Of a DNA stretch of 64,000 nucleotides, positions 9,252 to 17,694 are shown one piece after another. The position numbers and the translations under genes were made by a program. Under the pieces are notes generated by a model. It did no database searches. It was not told where the DNA came from and saw only the letters and a list, made by a program, of their open reading frames with translations. Position 1 is the first letter of the stretch, and each line of letters begins with the position of its first letter. Source of the DNA: Pseudomonas laurylsulfativorans (GTDB taxonomy: Bacteria; Pseudomonadota; Gammaproteobacteria; Pseudomonadales; Pseudomonadaceae); the NCBI RefSeq assembly GCF_002906155.1, contig NZ_MUJK01000007.1, positions 62,001 through 126,000 on the forward strand, read 5' to 3'.

Positions 9252-9530
9252 GTGGCCAACTCACCTTCCGCCAAAAAACGTGCAAAACAGGCTGAGAAGC
9301 GTCGCAGCCACAACGCCAGCCTGCGTTCCATGGTTCGTACCTACATCAAGAATGTAGTTAAGGCCATCGACGCAAAAGACGCTGCCAAAGCTCAAGCCGC
9401 TTACGTTCTGGCCGTGCCAGTTATCGACCGCATGGCCGATAAAGGCATCATCCACAAGAACAAGGCAGCTCGTCATAAGAGCCGCCTGAATGGCCACGTA
9501 AAGGCCCTGAACGTTGCCGCTGCTGCCTAA
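9252..9530 (+). CDS. rpsT: 30S ribosomal protein S20
   Basis: Small-subunit primary-binding ribosomal protein, 92 aa, rich in Lys/Ala. The sequence MANSPSAKKRAKQAEKRR is the S20 N-terminus. The start codon is GTG at 9252; rare start codons are known for rpsT and fit its autogenous control. It stands alone between its own promoter and a strong terminator at 9545, divergent from murJ, as in other pseudomonads. Confidence 0.98.
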   Translation: MANSPSAKKRAKQAEKRRSHNASLRSMVRTYIKNVVKAIDAKDAAKAQAAYVLAVPVIDRMADKGIIHKNKAARHKSRLNGHVKALNVAAAA

Positions 9531-9544
9531 GCGACTCGTTCATT

Positions 9545-9573
9545 AAAAAACCGACCTCAGGGTCGGTTTTTTA
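9545..9573 (+). terminator. Rho-independent terminator of rpsT
   Basis: Stem CCGACC/GGTCGG with a TCAG loop, preceded by A6 and followed by T6, 14 bases after the rpsT stop. Confidence 0.93.
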
Positions 9574-9608
9574 TTGCCTGCGATTTGATGATTTCGACAC
9601 AAAAAAAT

Positions 9609-9697
9609 GTGGGAGCGAGCCTGCTCGCGAAGAGGCCATGCCAGTCAACATTGACGCTGAATGGCATACCGCTTTCGCGAGCAGGCTCGCTCCCACA
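9609..9697. repeat. REP doublet (REPIN)
   Basis: Inverted pair with cores GGGAGCGAGCCTGCTCGCGA and its complement, 50 bases apart, in the convergent gap between rpsT and creA. Outer arms read GTGGGAG. Confidence 0.9.
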
Positions 9698-9714
9698 GTT
9701 CGATTTACATCAGA

Positions 9715-10179
9715 TTATTGGGCGTGCGCCCACGGCAAAATCGGAATCGCCGTCACCGCATTCTGCGGGCTGCCCTCGATCAAGCGATCGCTATACACCA
9801 GGTACACCAGCGTATTGCGCTTCTTGTCGAGAAAGCGCACCACCTGCATAGTCTTGAACACCAGGGACGTACGCTCCTTGAACACCTCGTCGCCATCCTT
9901 GAGCTCCCCTTTGAAGCTGATAGGCCCGACCTGGCGGCAAGCGATGGACGCCTCGGCACGATCCTCAGCCAACCCCAGACCACCCTTCACACCACCCGTC
10001 TTGGCGCGCGACAGATAGCAGGTCACGCCATCGACCTTGGGATCATCGAAGGCCTCAACCACGATCCGGTCATTTGGCCCGACAAACTTGAACACCGTCG
10101 ACACCTGACCGATTTCCTCGGCCGAGGCCAGCAGCGGCATCGCCAACAGCAATCCCAACAATCCTTTTGCCACGCGCAT
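9715..10179 (-). CDS. creA: CreA family protein
   Basis: Small exported protein, 154 aa, of the CreA family, whose molecular function is unknown. A signal peptide of about 20 residues (MRVAKGLLGLLLAMPLLASA, cleaved before EE) leads to the periplasm. Conserved family segments are VFKFVGPNDRIVVEAFDDPKV and GVTCYLSRAKTGG, with two cysteines (CYLSR and IACRQ) that may pair. It is 12 bases downstream of proB and likely co-transcribed with it. Mutants in E. coli creA have no clear carbon phenotype, so the historic name says little about role. Confidence 0.9.
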   Translation of the reverse strand: MRVAKGLLGLLLAMPLLASAEEIGQVSTVFKFVGPNDRIVVEAFDDPKVDGVTCYLSRAKTGGVKGGLGLAEDRAEASIACRQVGPISFKGELKDGDEVFKERTSLVFKTMQVVRFLDKKRNTLVYLVYSDRLIEGSPQNAVTAIPILPWAHAQ

Positions 10180-10191
10180 TCAGGTATTCCT

Positions 10192-11310
10192 TCAGACCAG
10201 GATCAAGTTATCGCGATGAACCAGTTCCGGTTCCGCCATGTAACCCAACAGACCGACAATCGCCTCGGACGACTGACCGATGATTTTTTGCGCTTCCAGC
10301 GCGCTGTAGTTGGCCAGGCCACGGGCAATCTCACGACCGTCCGGCGCCACACAGACCACCATCTCACCACGACGGAAACCGCCCTGCACCAACTTGACCC
10401 CAACCGGCAGCAAGCTCTTGTTGCCTTGGGACAAGGCTGTCACCGCCCCCGCATCCAGCACCAGGGTGCCACGGGTTTGCAGATGACCGGCCAGCCACTG
10501 CTTGCGCGCCGCCAGCATGCCGCGCTCCGGCGACAGCAACGTACCAATACGCTCACCCGCCTTGAGGCGATCTAGCACACGCTCAAGCCGCCCACCAACG
10601 ATGATGGTGTGAGCTCCGGAACGGGCTGCCAGACGTGCAGCACGCAGCTTGGTCTGCATGCCACCACGACCCAACGCACCACCCGTACCGCCCGCCACCG
10701 CATCGAGCGCAGGATCATCGGCACGCGCCTCGTAGATCAACTGGGCATCCGGATTGTTGCGCGGATCGGCGTCAAACATGCCATCCCGATCCGTCAGGAT
10801 CACCAGCAGGTCAGCCTCGACCAGGTTGGCCACCAGCGCCGCAAGGGTGTCGTTGTCGCCGAAACGGATTTCGTCGGTGACCACCGTGTCGTTCTCGTTG
10901 ATCACCGGAATGACCTTCAGCTCGACCAGCGCACGCAAGGTGCTGCGGGCGTTCAGGTAACGCTTGCGGTCGGACAGGTCGTCGTGAGTCAGGAGAATCT
11001 GCGCAGTATGCCGGCCATGCTCGGCAAAGCTCGACTCCCAGGCCTGCACCAACCCCATCTGGCCGATTGCAGCGGCAGCCTGAAGTTCGTGCATCGCACT
11101 GGGTCGCGAGGTCCAGCCCAGACGGCTCATACCAGCCGCCACCGCCCCGGAGGACACCAGCACCAGCTCGACACCCGCCTCATGCAAGGCCACCATCTGT
11201 TCAACCCAGACACCCATTGCTGCGCGATCCAGGCCCTTGCCGTCCGCCGTCAGCAAAGCGCTGCCGATCTTCACGACCCAACGCTGCGCACCTGTCACCT
11301 TGCTCCGCAT
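10192..11310 (-). CDS. proB: Glutamate 5-kinase
   Basis: First step of proline synthesis: phosphorylates glutamate with ATP. 372 aa from MRSKVTGAQRW, the family start; the frame is open 13 codons further. The N-terminal amino-acid-kinase domain (VVKIGSALLT, LVSSGAVAAGM, NENDTVV, and LTDRDGMF) fills about 1-260, and a C-terminal PUA domain about 275-360. It follows obgE, from which it is separated by a terminator, and precedes creA. proA is not in the window, as usual in Pseudomonas. Confidence 0.97.
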   Translation of the reverse strand: MRSKVTGAQRWVVKIGSALLTADGKGLDRAAMGVWVEQMVALHEAGVELVLVSSGAVAAGMSRLGWTSRPSAMHELQAAAAIGQMGLVQAWESSFAEHGRHTAQILLTHDDLSDRKRYLNARSTLRALVELKVIPVINENDTVVTDEIRFGDNDTLAALVANLVEADLLVILTDRDGMFDADPRNNPDAQLIYEARADDPALDAVAGGTGGALGRGGMQTKLRAARLAARSGAHTIIVGGRLERVLDRLKAGERIGTLLSPERGMLAARKQWLAGHLQTRGTLVLDAGAVTALSQGNKSLLPVGVKLVQGGFRRGEMVVCVAPDGREIARGLANYSALEAQKIIGQSSEAIVGLLGYMAEPELVHRDNLILV

Positions 11311-11404
11311 CATCTTCAACCTTAGCTTGAGGGCAGCGCGACCTGGCACTGCCCGTGACGTTATTCGTGGTTATTCGTGACCAACAATCGATTTCCAGAT
11401 ACTA

Positions 11405-11430
11405 AAACGCCGCTCGATTGAGCGGCGCTT
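11405..11430 (-). terminator. Rho-independent terminator after obgE
   Basis: Read leftward: GCCGCTC, AATC loop, GAGCGGC, then TTTTAG. It lies 18 bases beyond the obgE stop and before proB, so proB probably depends on readthrough or its own promoter. Confidence 0.8.
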
Positions 11431-11447
11431 AAGTTTATCGCAACGAA

Positions 11448-12671
11448 TCAGTCACGCACGTAAATGATTTCCGGACCGTCTTCGTCATCCACATCTTCTT
11501 CATCCCAATCATCGTCTCCGATGTCGTGGACCGACTTCACACCGCTGCGACGCAGGGCACGCTTGTCATCCAGCGCCTGCAGTTGCGCGCGAGCTTCGTC
11601 TTCGATGCGCTGATCGAGATCAGCCAGCTCTTCCTTGTAAGCCGGGTCATTGGCCAGACGATCGGCACGATCTTCCATGTAACGCATGATGTCGTGGCAC
11701 AGACGCTCGGTACCGAGCTTGGAGATGGCCGAAATCACGTAGACCGGACCCGTCCATTCCAGGCGATCAACGATTTCCTTGACGCGAGCATCGTGCTCTT
11801 CATCAAGGATCTGATCGCACTTGTTCAGGACCAGCCAGCGATCACGCTCAGCCAGGGACGGGCTGAACTTGATCAGCTCGTTGACGATCACTTCAGCGGC
11901 ATCCGGTGCACTAGCGTCATCCAGCGGCGCCATATCCACGAGGTGCAGCAGCAGACGCGTACGCGCCAAGTGCTTGAGGAAGCGAATGCCCAGACCAGCG
12001 CCTTCGGAAGCACCCTCGATCAAACCCGGAATATCGGCAATGACGAAGCTCTTCCAGCGATCGACACTGACCACACCCAGGTTCGGCACCAGCGTGGTAA
12101 ACGGGTAGTCGGCAACTTTCGGCTTGGCAGCCGAAACCGAACGGATAAAGGTACTTTTACCGGCGTTCGGCAAGCCCAGCAGGCCGACGTCAGCCAGTAC
12201 TTTCATTTCCAGTTTCAGGTCGCGCTGCTCACCCGGCTTGCCCGGAGTGGTCTGGCGCGGCGCACGGTTGGTACTGGATTTGAAACGGGTGTTGCCCAGA
12301 CCGTGCCAGCCGCCTTGCACCACCATCAATTTCTGACCGGCCTTGGTCAGGTCGCCGATGACTTCCTGAGTGGCAGAGTCGATCACCGTGGTACCGACCG
12401 GCACACGCAGGATCAGGTCTTCGCCCTTCTTGCCGGTGCAGTCGGTGCTGCCGCCGTTGGAGCCACGCTCGGCATCGAAGTGTCGGGTGTAACGGTAGTC
12501 GACCAGGGTGTTGAGGTTTTCGTCGGCCATCATGTAGATGGAACCGCCGTCACCGCCATCACCGCCGTTCGGGCCACCATTCTCGATAAATTTTTCCCGA
12601 CGGAAACTCATGGCGCCATTGCCACCGTCACCAGCCTTTACGCGAATCGATACTTCATCAACAAACTTCAT
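11448..12671 (-). CDS. obgE: GTPase ObgE/CgtA
   Basis: Essential ribosome-associated GTPase acting in 50S maturation and stringent response. 407 aa. The N-terminal glycine-rich Obg fold spans about 1-158 (GDGGNG, GGPNGGDGGDGG); the G domain has G1 GLPNAGKS at 166-173, DIPGLIEGA (G3) and NKCD (G4); an acidic C-terminal tail (DDDWDEEDVDDEDG) ends the protein. The start at 12671 is the family start. It follows rpmA, as in most bacteria, but a terminator lies between them. Confidence 0.97.
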   Translation of the reverse strand: MKFVDEVSIRVKAGDGGNGAMSFRREKFIENGGPNGGDGGDGGSIYMMADENLNTLVDYRYTRHFDAERGSNGGSTDCTGKKGEDLILRVPVGTTVIDSATQEVIGDLTKAGQKLMVVQGGWHGLGNTRFKSSTNRAPRQTTPGKPGEQRDLKLEMKVLADVGLLGLPNAGKSTFIRSVSAAKPKVADYPFTTLVPNLGVVSVDRWKSFVIADIPGLIEGASEGAGLGIRFLKHLARTRLLLHLVDMAPLDDASAPDAAEVIVNELIKFSPSLAERDRWLVLNKCDQILDEEHDARVKEIVDRLEWTGPVYVISAISKLGTERLCHDIMRYMEDRADRLANDPAYKEELADLDQRIEDEARAQLQALDDKRALRRSGVKSVHDIGDDDWDEEDVDDEDGPEIIYVRD

Positions 12672-12821
12672 AACAAACGCCTCTCGCCATACGGACGAGC
12701 CGAAAAACAATCAAGACATAAGACTCTTGCAAAAATGAGCGCAGCGACCCCAAACCACGACACCTACATCGTACGCCGACAGCCCATACAAACAGCTTTG
12801 CAAGAGACTCACCCCACAAAC

Positions 12822-12853
12822 GAAAAAGCCCCGTCGCGAGACAGGGCTTTTCC
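12822..12853 (-). terminator. Rho-independent terminator after rpmA
   Basis: Read leftward: AAGCCCTGTC, TCGC loop, GACGGGGCTT then TTTCG. About 14 bases past the rpmA stop. Confidence 0.85.
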
Positions 12854-12866
12854 AGCGATCGCGCAA

Positions 12867-13124
12867 TTAAGCTGCGACTACGCTCACGTAACGACGACCG
12901 AAGGCGCCTTTTACTTCGAACTTGATCACGCCTTCGACTTTAGCGAAGAGGGTGTGATCTTTACCCATGCCAACGCCGTAGCCAGCGTGGAATTGGGTGC
13001 CGCGCTGACGCACGATGATGTTGCCCGCTTTGATAGCCTGGCCGCCATACATCTTCACGCCAAGGCGTTTGGCTTCTGAGTCGCGACCGTTACGGGTACT
13101 ACCACCAGCTTTTTTGTGTGCCAT
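12867..13124 (-). CDS. rpmA: 50S ribosomal protein L27
   Basis: Large-subunit protein whose N-terminus reaches the peptidyl transferase centre. 85 aa starting MAHKKAGGSTRNGRDS, the typical L27 start without a Firmicutes-type cleaved extension. It follows rplU by 35 bases in the conserved rplU-rpmA pair and ends at a strong terminator. Confidence 0.98.
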   Translation of the reverse strand: MAHKKAGGSTRNGRDSEAKRLGVKMYGGQAIKAGNIIVRQRGTQFHAGYGVGMGKDHTLFAKVEGVIKFEVKGAFGRRYVSVVAA

Positions 13125-13159
13125 GAGTTCAATTCTCCTAGTGAGGAATTAGGCTGAAA

Positions 13160-13474
13160 TTAAGCCTGAATACCGGTGATTTTGATCTCGGTGTACCACT
13201 GGCGGTGGCCCATACGCTTCATGTGGTGCTTACGGCGACGGAACTTGATGATGCGGACTTTATCGTGACGACCTTGGGAGATCACTTCAGCCACAACGGT
13301 AGCGCCAGCAACAACTGGAGCGCCGATATTCACGTCGTCACCGTTGGCAACCAACAGAACGCGATCAAAGGTAACGGATTCGCCGGTAGCGACTTCCAGT
13401 TTTTCGATCTTCAGGTATTCACCTGGGGCGACTTTGTACTGCTTGCCGCCAGTAACGATTACTGCATAAGACAT
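13160..13474 (-). CDS. rplU: 50S ribosomal protein L21
   Basis: Large-subunit ribosomal protein, 104 aa (MSYAVIVTGGKQYKV...GIQA). The GGKQYKV and KFRRRKHHMKRMGHRQ segments are L21 signatures. An upstream in-frame ATG exists at 13690 but would enter the ispB promoter region, so 13474 is used; a GGAG-like site precedes it. First gene of rplU-rpmA, divergent from ispB with about 240 bases between. Confidence 0.98.
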   Translation of the reverse strand: MSYAVIVTGGKQYKVAPGEYLKIEKLEVATGESVTFDRVLLVANGDDVNIGAPVVAGATVVAEVISQGRHDKVRIIKFRRRKHHMKRMGHRQWYTEIKITGIQA

Positions 13475-13713
13475 GGTATTTCTCCGATAATCCTGCTCAC
13501 CCAGCTCTTTATAAGAAGAGGTATTGGCTGGCATGGCTGCATGGGGCTGGAGGCCCGCTTGCAATTGCGTAAGGCAGGTGCTGCCCAGGAAGTTCAGGGT
13601 GCGCGATTGTACGCAAGGCACGAGCGCCTTGCAAGAGGCCGTCCATCGCGCCTTGACACCTGCTGGCGTGGGTCCTAGCATGCCGCGCAACCCTTCTGGA
13701 GCAACTGTCGCTG

Positions 13714-14682
13714 ATGCAACCCCAAGCTTTCTACCGCGCGGTGGCGGACGATTTTAGCGCCGTCGACGGCATCATCAAGAAGCAGCTGACTTCCCGAGTG
13801 CCATTGGTATCGAAAATCGGCGACTACATCACCTCGGCCGGCGGCAAACGCCTGCGTCCTTTATTGGTGCTGCTGTGTGGCAAGGCCCTTGGTCGTGAAG
13901 GCGACGAGCTGCGCCTGCTGGCCGCCACCATCGAGTTCCTGCACACCGCGACCCTGCTGCATGACGACGTGGTCGACATGTCCGGCATGCGCCGCGGCCG
14001 CTCGACCGCCAACGCCATGTGGGGCAACGCGCCAAGCGTGCTGGTCGGCGACTTCCTGTATTCGCGTTCCTTCGAAATGATGGTCGAACTGGGCTCCATG
14101 CCAGTGATGAAGATCCTTTCGCAAGCCACGCGCATCATCGCCGAAGGCGAAGTGTTGCAGTTGTCGAAGGTACGTGACGCCAGCACCACGGAAGAAACCT
14201 ACATGGAAGTCATCCGCGGCAAGACCGCGATGCTCTTCGAAGCCTCGACCCACAGCGCCGCGGCCCTGTGCGAAGCCACGCCGGAACAGGCTGAAGCCCT
14301 GCGTACATTCGGTGATCACCTGGGCGTAGCCTTCCAACTGGTCGATGACCTGCTCGATTACAAAGGCGACGCCGAAACCTTGGGCAAGAACGTCGGTGAC
14401 GATCTGGCCGAAGGCAAGCCGACCCTGCCGCTGATCTACACCATGCGCGAAGGCACGCCGGAACAGGCCGCCCTGGTGCGCAAGGCGATCCAGAAAGGCG
14501 GAATCGAAGACCTGGAAAGCATCCGCGAAGCCGTGGAAGCCTCGGGCTCGCTGGAATACACCGCGCAACTGGCCCGAGATTACGTGGCCCGCGCGATCAA
14601 GTGCCTCGACGCACTGCCTGCCAGCGAATACCGTGATGCACTGGTTGAACTGAGCGAGTTCGCGGTCGCACGTACGCACTGA
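13714..14682 (+). CDS. ispB: Octaprenyl/nonaprenyl diphosphate synthase
   Basis: Makes the polyprenyl side chain of ubiquinone. 322 aa. The two aspartate-rich motifs of trans-prenyltransferases are DDVVD at 84-88 and DDLLD at 211-215, with GGKRLRP at 43-49 for IPP binding. The residues before the first DDxxD that set chain length (FLHTATLLH) are small/medium, which fits a long product. Divergent from rplU as in other Pseudomonas genomes. Pseudomonas ubiquinone is Q9, so the product is probably nonaprenyl, an inference from the genus. Confidence 0.95.
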   Translation: MQPQAFYRAVADDFSAVDGIIKKQLTSRVPLVSKIGDYITSAGGKRLRPLLVLLCGKALGREGDELRLLAATIEFLHTATLLHDDVVDMSGMRRGRSTANAMWGNAPSVLVGDFLYSRSFEMMVELGSMPVMKILSQATRIIAEGEVLQLSKVRDASTTEETYMEVIRGKTAMLFEASTHSAAALCEATPEQAEALRTFGDHLGVAFQLVDDLLDYKGDAETLGKNVGDDLAEGKPTLPLIYTMREGTPEQAALVRKAIQKGGIEDLESIREAVEASGSLEYTAQLARDYVARAIKCLDALPASEYRDALVELSEFAVARTH

Positions 14683-14691
14683 CCCACTTTT

Positions 14692-14778
14692 CGTAGGAGC
14701 CGGCTTGCTGGCGATCGCATCACCGGAGTGTTCCTGACACACCGAGGCGCATGCATCGCCAGCAAGCCGGCTCCTACA
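14692..14778. repeat. REP doublet (REPIN), GCCGGC class
   Basis: GTAGGAGCCGGCTTGCTGGCGAT and its complement, separated by about 45 bases, between ispB and the zinc-ribbon gene. The stem differs from the GCGAGC class elsewhere in the window by compensating changes. Confidence 0.9.
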
Positions 14779-14848
14779 GTCCCACCTCCCTGCGATAAAA
14801 CCCTATACAATGTGCGCTTTTTAGCGATCCTGAATCCAAGGAGCCTTA

Positions 14849-15190
14849 GTGAGCACGTTGCCACCCTGCCCAAAATGCAATTCCGAATACACCTATGAAG
14901 ACGGCGCCCAGCTGATCTGCCCCGAGTGCGCCCACGAGTGGTCCGCCAGCGGTGACGCCGAAGCGGTGTCCGACGACGCGGTGAAAAAGGATTCGGTCGG
15001 CAACGTCCTGCAGGACGGCGATACCATCACCGTGATCAAGGACCTCAAGGTCAAGGGCACGTCTTTGGTGGTCAAGGTTGGCACCAAGGTCAAGAACATC
15101 CGCCTGTGCGATGGCGATCACGATATCGATTGCAAGATCGACGGCATCGGCCCGATGAAACTCAAGTCCGAGTTCGTCAGAAAAGTCTGA
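14849..15190 (+). CDS. Zinc ribbon protein, YjdM/PhnA family
   Basis: Small cytoplasmic protein, 113 aa, of the YjdM (PhnA) family, widespread but of unclear role. A zinc ribbon near the N-terminus has C7-x2-C10 (PPCPKCNSEYTYED) and C24-x2-C27 (LICPECAHEW). The C-terminal domain (DGDTITVIKDLKVKG, GTKVKNIRL) is the small SH3-like barrel of the family. The start is GTG at 14849, with AAGGAG 5 to 6 bases upstream. Older annotations link the family to phosphonates, but no phosphonate gene is nearby and the link is weak. Confidence 0.9.
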   Translation: MSTLPPCPKCNSEYTYEDGAQLICPECAHEWSASGDAEAVSDDAVKKDSVGNVLQDGDTITVIKDLKVKGTSLVVKVGTKVKNIRLCDGDHDIDCKIDGIGPMKLKSEFVRKV

Positions 15191-15347
15191 AGCTGCTGTT
15201 ATCCATCCTGCGCCTGGCGTGGGATGGCGCCTCACCCTCCCCCGCTTGACCCGGTAAACCCTGGCAATAGCCAAACGCCAGTCGTTTTGACCTGACGCAA
15301 TCTTTACCCTGGAAAAAAGCGCAAACCGCCAATAGGCCCTTGCTATT

Positions 15348-15373
15348 TGATGAATAAGAATTATTCTCATCAA
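15348..15373 (+). promoter_or_regulatory. Candidate Fur box
   Basis: The core AATAAGAATTATTCTCAT is an AT-rich dyad flanked by TGATG and ATCA; it matches the 7-1-7 type Fur consensus (TGATAAT inverted repeats) well. It lies 22 bases ahead of the small gene at 15396, so Fur binding would block its promoter in iron-replete cells. Confidence 0.6.
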
Positions 15374-15395
15374 ACCTTCAATGGAGATGAGAACC

Positions 15396-15653
15396 ATGAC
15401 TTATTTGATCGATGCCTGGCTGGACCGCCCACACCCTTACCTCAGGATCCTGCATCGGGAAACCGGGGAAGTCTGTGCAGTGCTTGAAGAAGAAGCCTTG
15501 CATGAGCTGCAAGACCAAGGTGATCTGGATGTCAGCAGCCTGAATTCCAGCGAGCCTCTGGTGCTCAAGGAACTGGTGCGTAATCTGTTTCTTTTCTGCT
15601 ATGCCCGGGCGTTGCGCCCGCATAGCGAACTGCACACAAAGATCGAAGTATGA
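15396..15653 (+). CDS. Small conserved protein, probably iron-regulated
   Basis: 85 aa of unknown function, apparently the counterpart of PA4570 by position between ispB and fklB. The start at 15396 (MTYLIDAWLDRPHPYLRI) is preferred over the ATG 15 bases upstream because GGAGATGAG then serves as ribosome binding site. No signal peptide or membrane helix; acidic and leucine-rich in the middle (VLEEEALHELQDQGDLD), probably helical. A Fur-box-like dyad 22 bases before the upstream ATG suggests induction under iron starvation. Confidence 0.75.
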   Translation: MTYLIDAWLDRPHPYLRILHRETGEVCAVLEEEALHELQDQGDLDVSSLNSSEPLVLKELVRNLFLFCYARALRPHSELHTKIEV

Positions 15654-15666
15654 AAAACGCAAGACC

Positions 15667-15769
15667 CTGTAGGAGCGAGCTTGCTCGCGAAGAACTCAAA
15701 CACACCGCGTTCATTCAGGATGGCCGCGTTATCGTTGACGCCCATCGCGAGCAGGCTCGCGCCTACAGG
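15667..15769. repeat. REP doublet (REPIN)
   Basis: TAGGAGCGAGCTTGCTCGCGA and a diverged complement (TCGCGAGCAGGCTCGCGCCTA) about 55 bases apart, between the small gene and fklB. The right copy has a G for T change in the outer arm. Confidence 0.88.
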
Positions 15770-15788
15770 TACAGGTAATCAGCGGGTC

Positions 15789-16406
15789 TTACAGAACGTC
15801 GAGCAGTTCGACGTCGAACACCAGTACGCTGTGCGGCGGGATGCCGCCAACGCCTTGAGCGCCGTAAGCCAGTTCGCTCGGCACGTACAGACGCCATTTG
15901 CTGCCGGCGTTCATCAGTTGCAGGGCTTCGGTCCAGCCGGCGATCACGCCGCCAACCGGGAATTCTGCAGGCTGGCCGCGCTCGTAGGAGCTGTCGAACA
16001 CAGTGCCGTCGATCAGAGTGCCGTGGTAGTGAGTACGCACGGTGTCTTCGCGGGATGGCTTGGCGCCTTCGCCAGCGGTCAGCACTTCGAACTGCAGGCC
16101 GGAAGCCAGAGTGGTGATGCCTTCACGCTTGGCGTTTTCAGCCAGGAAAGCCAGGCCTTCGCCAGCGGCCGCTTCAGCCTTGGCTGCAGCTTCGGCCTGC
16201 ATGATTTCGCGGATGACCTTGAAGCTGGCGGACATCTCTTCCTGACCCACACGGCTTGGCTTACCGGCGAATGCGTCGGTCAAACCGGCCAGGATCGCGT
16301 CCAGGCTTACGCCCGGTGGCGGGTTGTCGCGCAGTTGGTCGCCCAGCTGACGGCCAATACCGTAGCTGACGCGGGTTTCGTCGGTGGACAGATTTACTTC
16401 GGACAT
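15789..16406 (-). CDS. fklB: FKBP-type peptidyl-prolyl isomerase FklB
   Basis: Prolyl isomerase, 205 aa. The N-terminal FKBP_N dimerisation domain is helical (about 5-95, with the Ala/Glu-rich stretch AEAAAKAEAAAGEG), and the FKBP domain (about 105-205) has VRTHYHGTLIDGTVFDSSYERG, then YVPSELAYGAQG and IPPHSVLVFDVELL, the conserved binding-pocket residues. No signal peptide, so cytoplasmic. The start MSEVNLSTDETRVSYGIG is the family N-terminus. Position matches PA4572. Confidence 0.93.
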   Translation of the reverse strand: MSEVNLSTDETRVSYGIGRQLGDQLRDNPPPGVSLDAILAGLTDAFAGKPSRVGQEEMSASFKVIREIMQAEAAAKAEAAAGEGLAFLAENAKREGITTLASGLQFEVLTAGEGAKPSREDTVRTHYHGTLIDGTVFDSSYERGQPAEFPVGGVIAGWTEALQLMNAGSKWRLYVPSELAYGAQGVGGIPPHSVLVFDVELLDVL

Positions 16407-16527
16407 GACACTGCTCCGCTGTGCGGACGGCTCGGGAACTTGCCATGCGTGCACAGCGCGTCCCGGAGCGCCCGGAACCAAAAGGGCCAGCAGACTAGCA
16501 CAGATGTCATGCCATTGATGAGAGGCG

Positions 16528-16818
16528 TCAGGCGATCGGCACCTTCAGGTTTTCCTCAACATCGGCAACCAGACCGCACATTTCATCATGCACGACCGTG
16601 TGCACAAGGTTGAAGTGCAACTTGGGAAAGGAGCGCAGCACATCACGGGCATGCTCCACCGAACGCAGGCTCATCATGTGCCCATGTGTATCGTTCAATG
16701 GATACGCCGCGCCATGCATCCGCGCCTCCAGCAGGTAGATGCCCCCCTCCATAGAGATCAGGTTCAGCTCATCGACCTTCCCGGCGACGGCATACGCATT
16801 CAACTCATGCAGGGTCAT
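16528..16818 (-). CDS. DUF6482 family protein
   Basis: 96 aa, unknown function, conserved in Pseudomonas. The sequence shows a compact alpha/beta protein without signal or membrane segment: EGGIYLLEARMHG, then LRSVEHARDVLRSFP, and a conserved end LVHTVVHDEMCGL. I recognise the family by these segments; the DUF number is from memory. It follows fklB upstream on the same strand but with 120 bases between, so co-transcription is uncertain. Confidence 0.8.
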   Translation of the reverse strand: MTLHELNAYAVAGKVDELNLISMEGGIYLLEARMHGAAYPLNDTHGHMMSLRSVEHARDVLRSFPKLHFNLVHTVVHDEMCGLVADVEENLKVPIA

Positions 16819-16923
16819 GAACGCACCTCACTCAGTGGCGAGCCAACATACTTACAGGGATAGGCCTCGGCGCATCAAAGCACAAGCCACTGGCCAGACC
16901 GTTTGTCTGTTAGCGCAGGAGGT

Positions 16924-17020
16924 TGTGGCGAGCGAGCTTGCTCGCGCTGGGCTGCGTAGCGGCCCTTAAAAAAACGGGATCGCTTCGCAATCCAGCGGGA
17001 GCACGCTCCCTCGCCACAAG
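16924..17020. repeat. REP doublet, diverged class
   Basis: Left copy GTGGCGAGCGAGCTTGCTCGC, right copy GCGGGAGCACGCTCCCTCGCCAC; outer arms GTGGCGAG/CTCGCCAC pair but the inner stems differ. About 45 bases between. Lies between UPF0114 and DUF6482 genes. Confidence 0.75.
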
Positions 17021-17034
17021 GGAGCGTGTCCGGA

Positions 17035-17523
17035 TCAGTGCTTGGTGACTTTATCCAGGTAACCCATGGCGAATGCCGAGACCACGAAGGTCATGTGGAT
17101 GATCACGTACCACTGCAGATGTTCAGGGTCGACGTTCTTGGCGTCCATGAAGATGCGCAGCAGGTGAATGGACGAGATCGCCACGATCGACGCCGCCACC
17201 TTCATCTTCAGCGAAGAAGAGTCCATGGTGCCCAACCAGTTGAGCTTTTCCTTGCTGTCGTCGATGTCCAGTTGCGAGACGAAGTTCTCGTAGCCGGAAA
17301 TCATCACCATCACCAGCAAACCGCCCACCAGGGCCATGTCGATCAGCGACAGCAGCACCAGGATCAAGTCCGACTCAGCCATCGAAAACACGTTCGGGAT
17401 GACGTGGAAGACTTCCTGGAAGAATTTCAGTGCCAGCGCCAACAGCCCGAGGGACAGGCCGAAATAGATCGGCGCCAACAGCCAGCGCGAGGCGTACATT
17501 GCATTTTCGATAAAGCGTTCCAT
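17035..17523 (-). CDS. UPF0114 (YqhA) family membrane protein
   Basis: Inner-membrane protein of unknown function, 162 aa, TIGR00645/YqhA family. Predicted membrane helices lie near 13-37, 50-78, 108-125 and 134-157. The conserved family features MERFIENAMYASRWLLAPIY, GLSLGLLAL and SGYENFVSQLD are present. Monocistronic, with about 170 bases to the divergent lipoprotein gene. Position matches PA4574. Confidence 0.92.
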   Translation of the reverse strand: MERFIENAMYASRWLLAPIYFGLSLGLLALALKFFQEVFHVIPNVFSMAESDLILVLLSLIDMALVGGLLVMVMISGYENFVSQLDIDDSKEKLNWLGTMDSSSLKMKVAASIVAISSIHLLRIFMDAKNVDPEHLQWYVIIHMTFVVSAFAMGYLDKVTKH

Positions 17524-17694
17524 TGAATCTCACATGTGGGGCTGGAAATGGCGGCGAGTATACCAGCCGCTCGTCCATACCCAGAAGCGGTCAGAAACCG
17601 TCGAAAAATCCGCTACCTGCGCCTGTGTATCAACGTTTTTCTGCTAGTGTCCAAATCATTGACCGCTCAGTGATGTCGGACAGGAAGACTGGAA

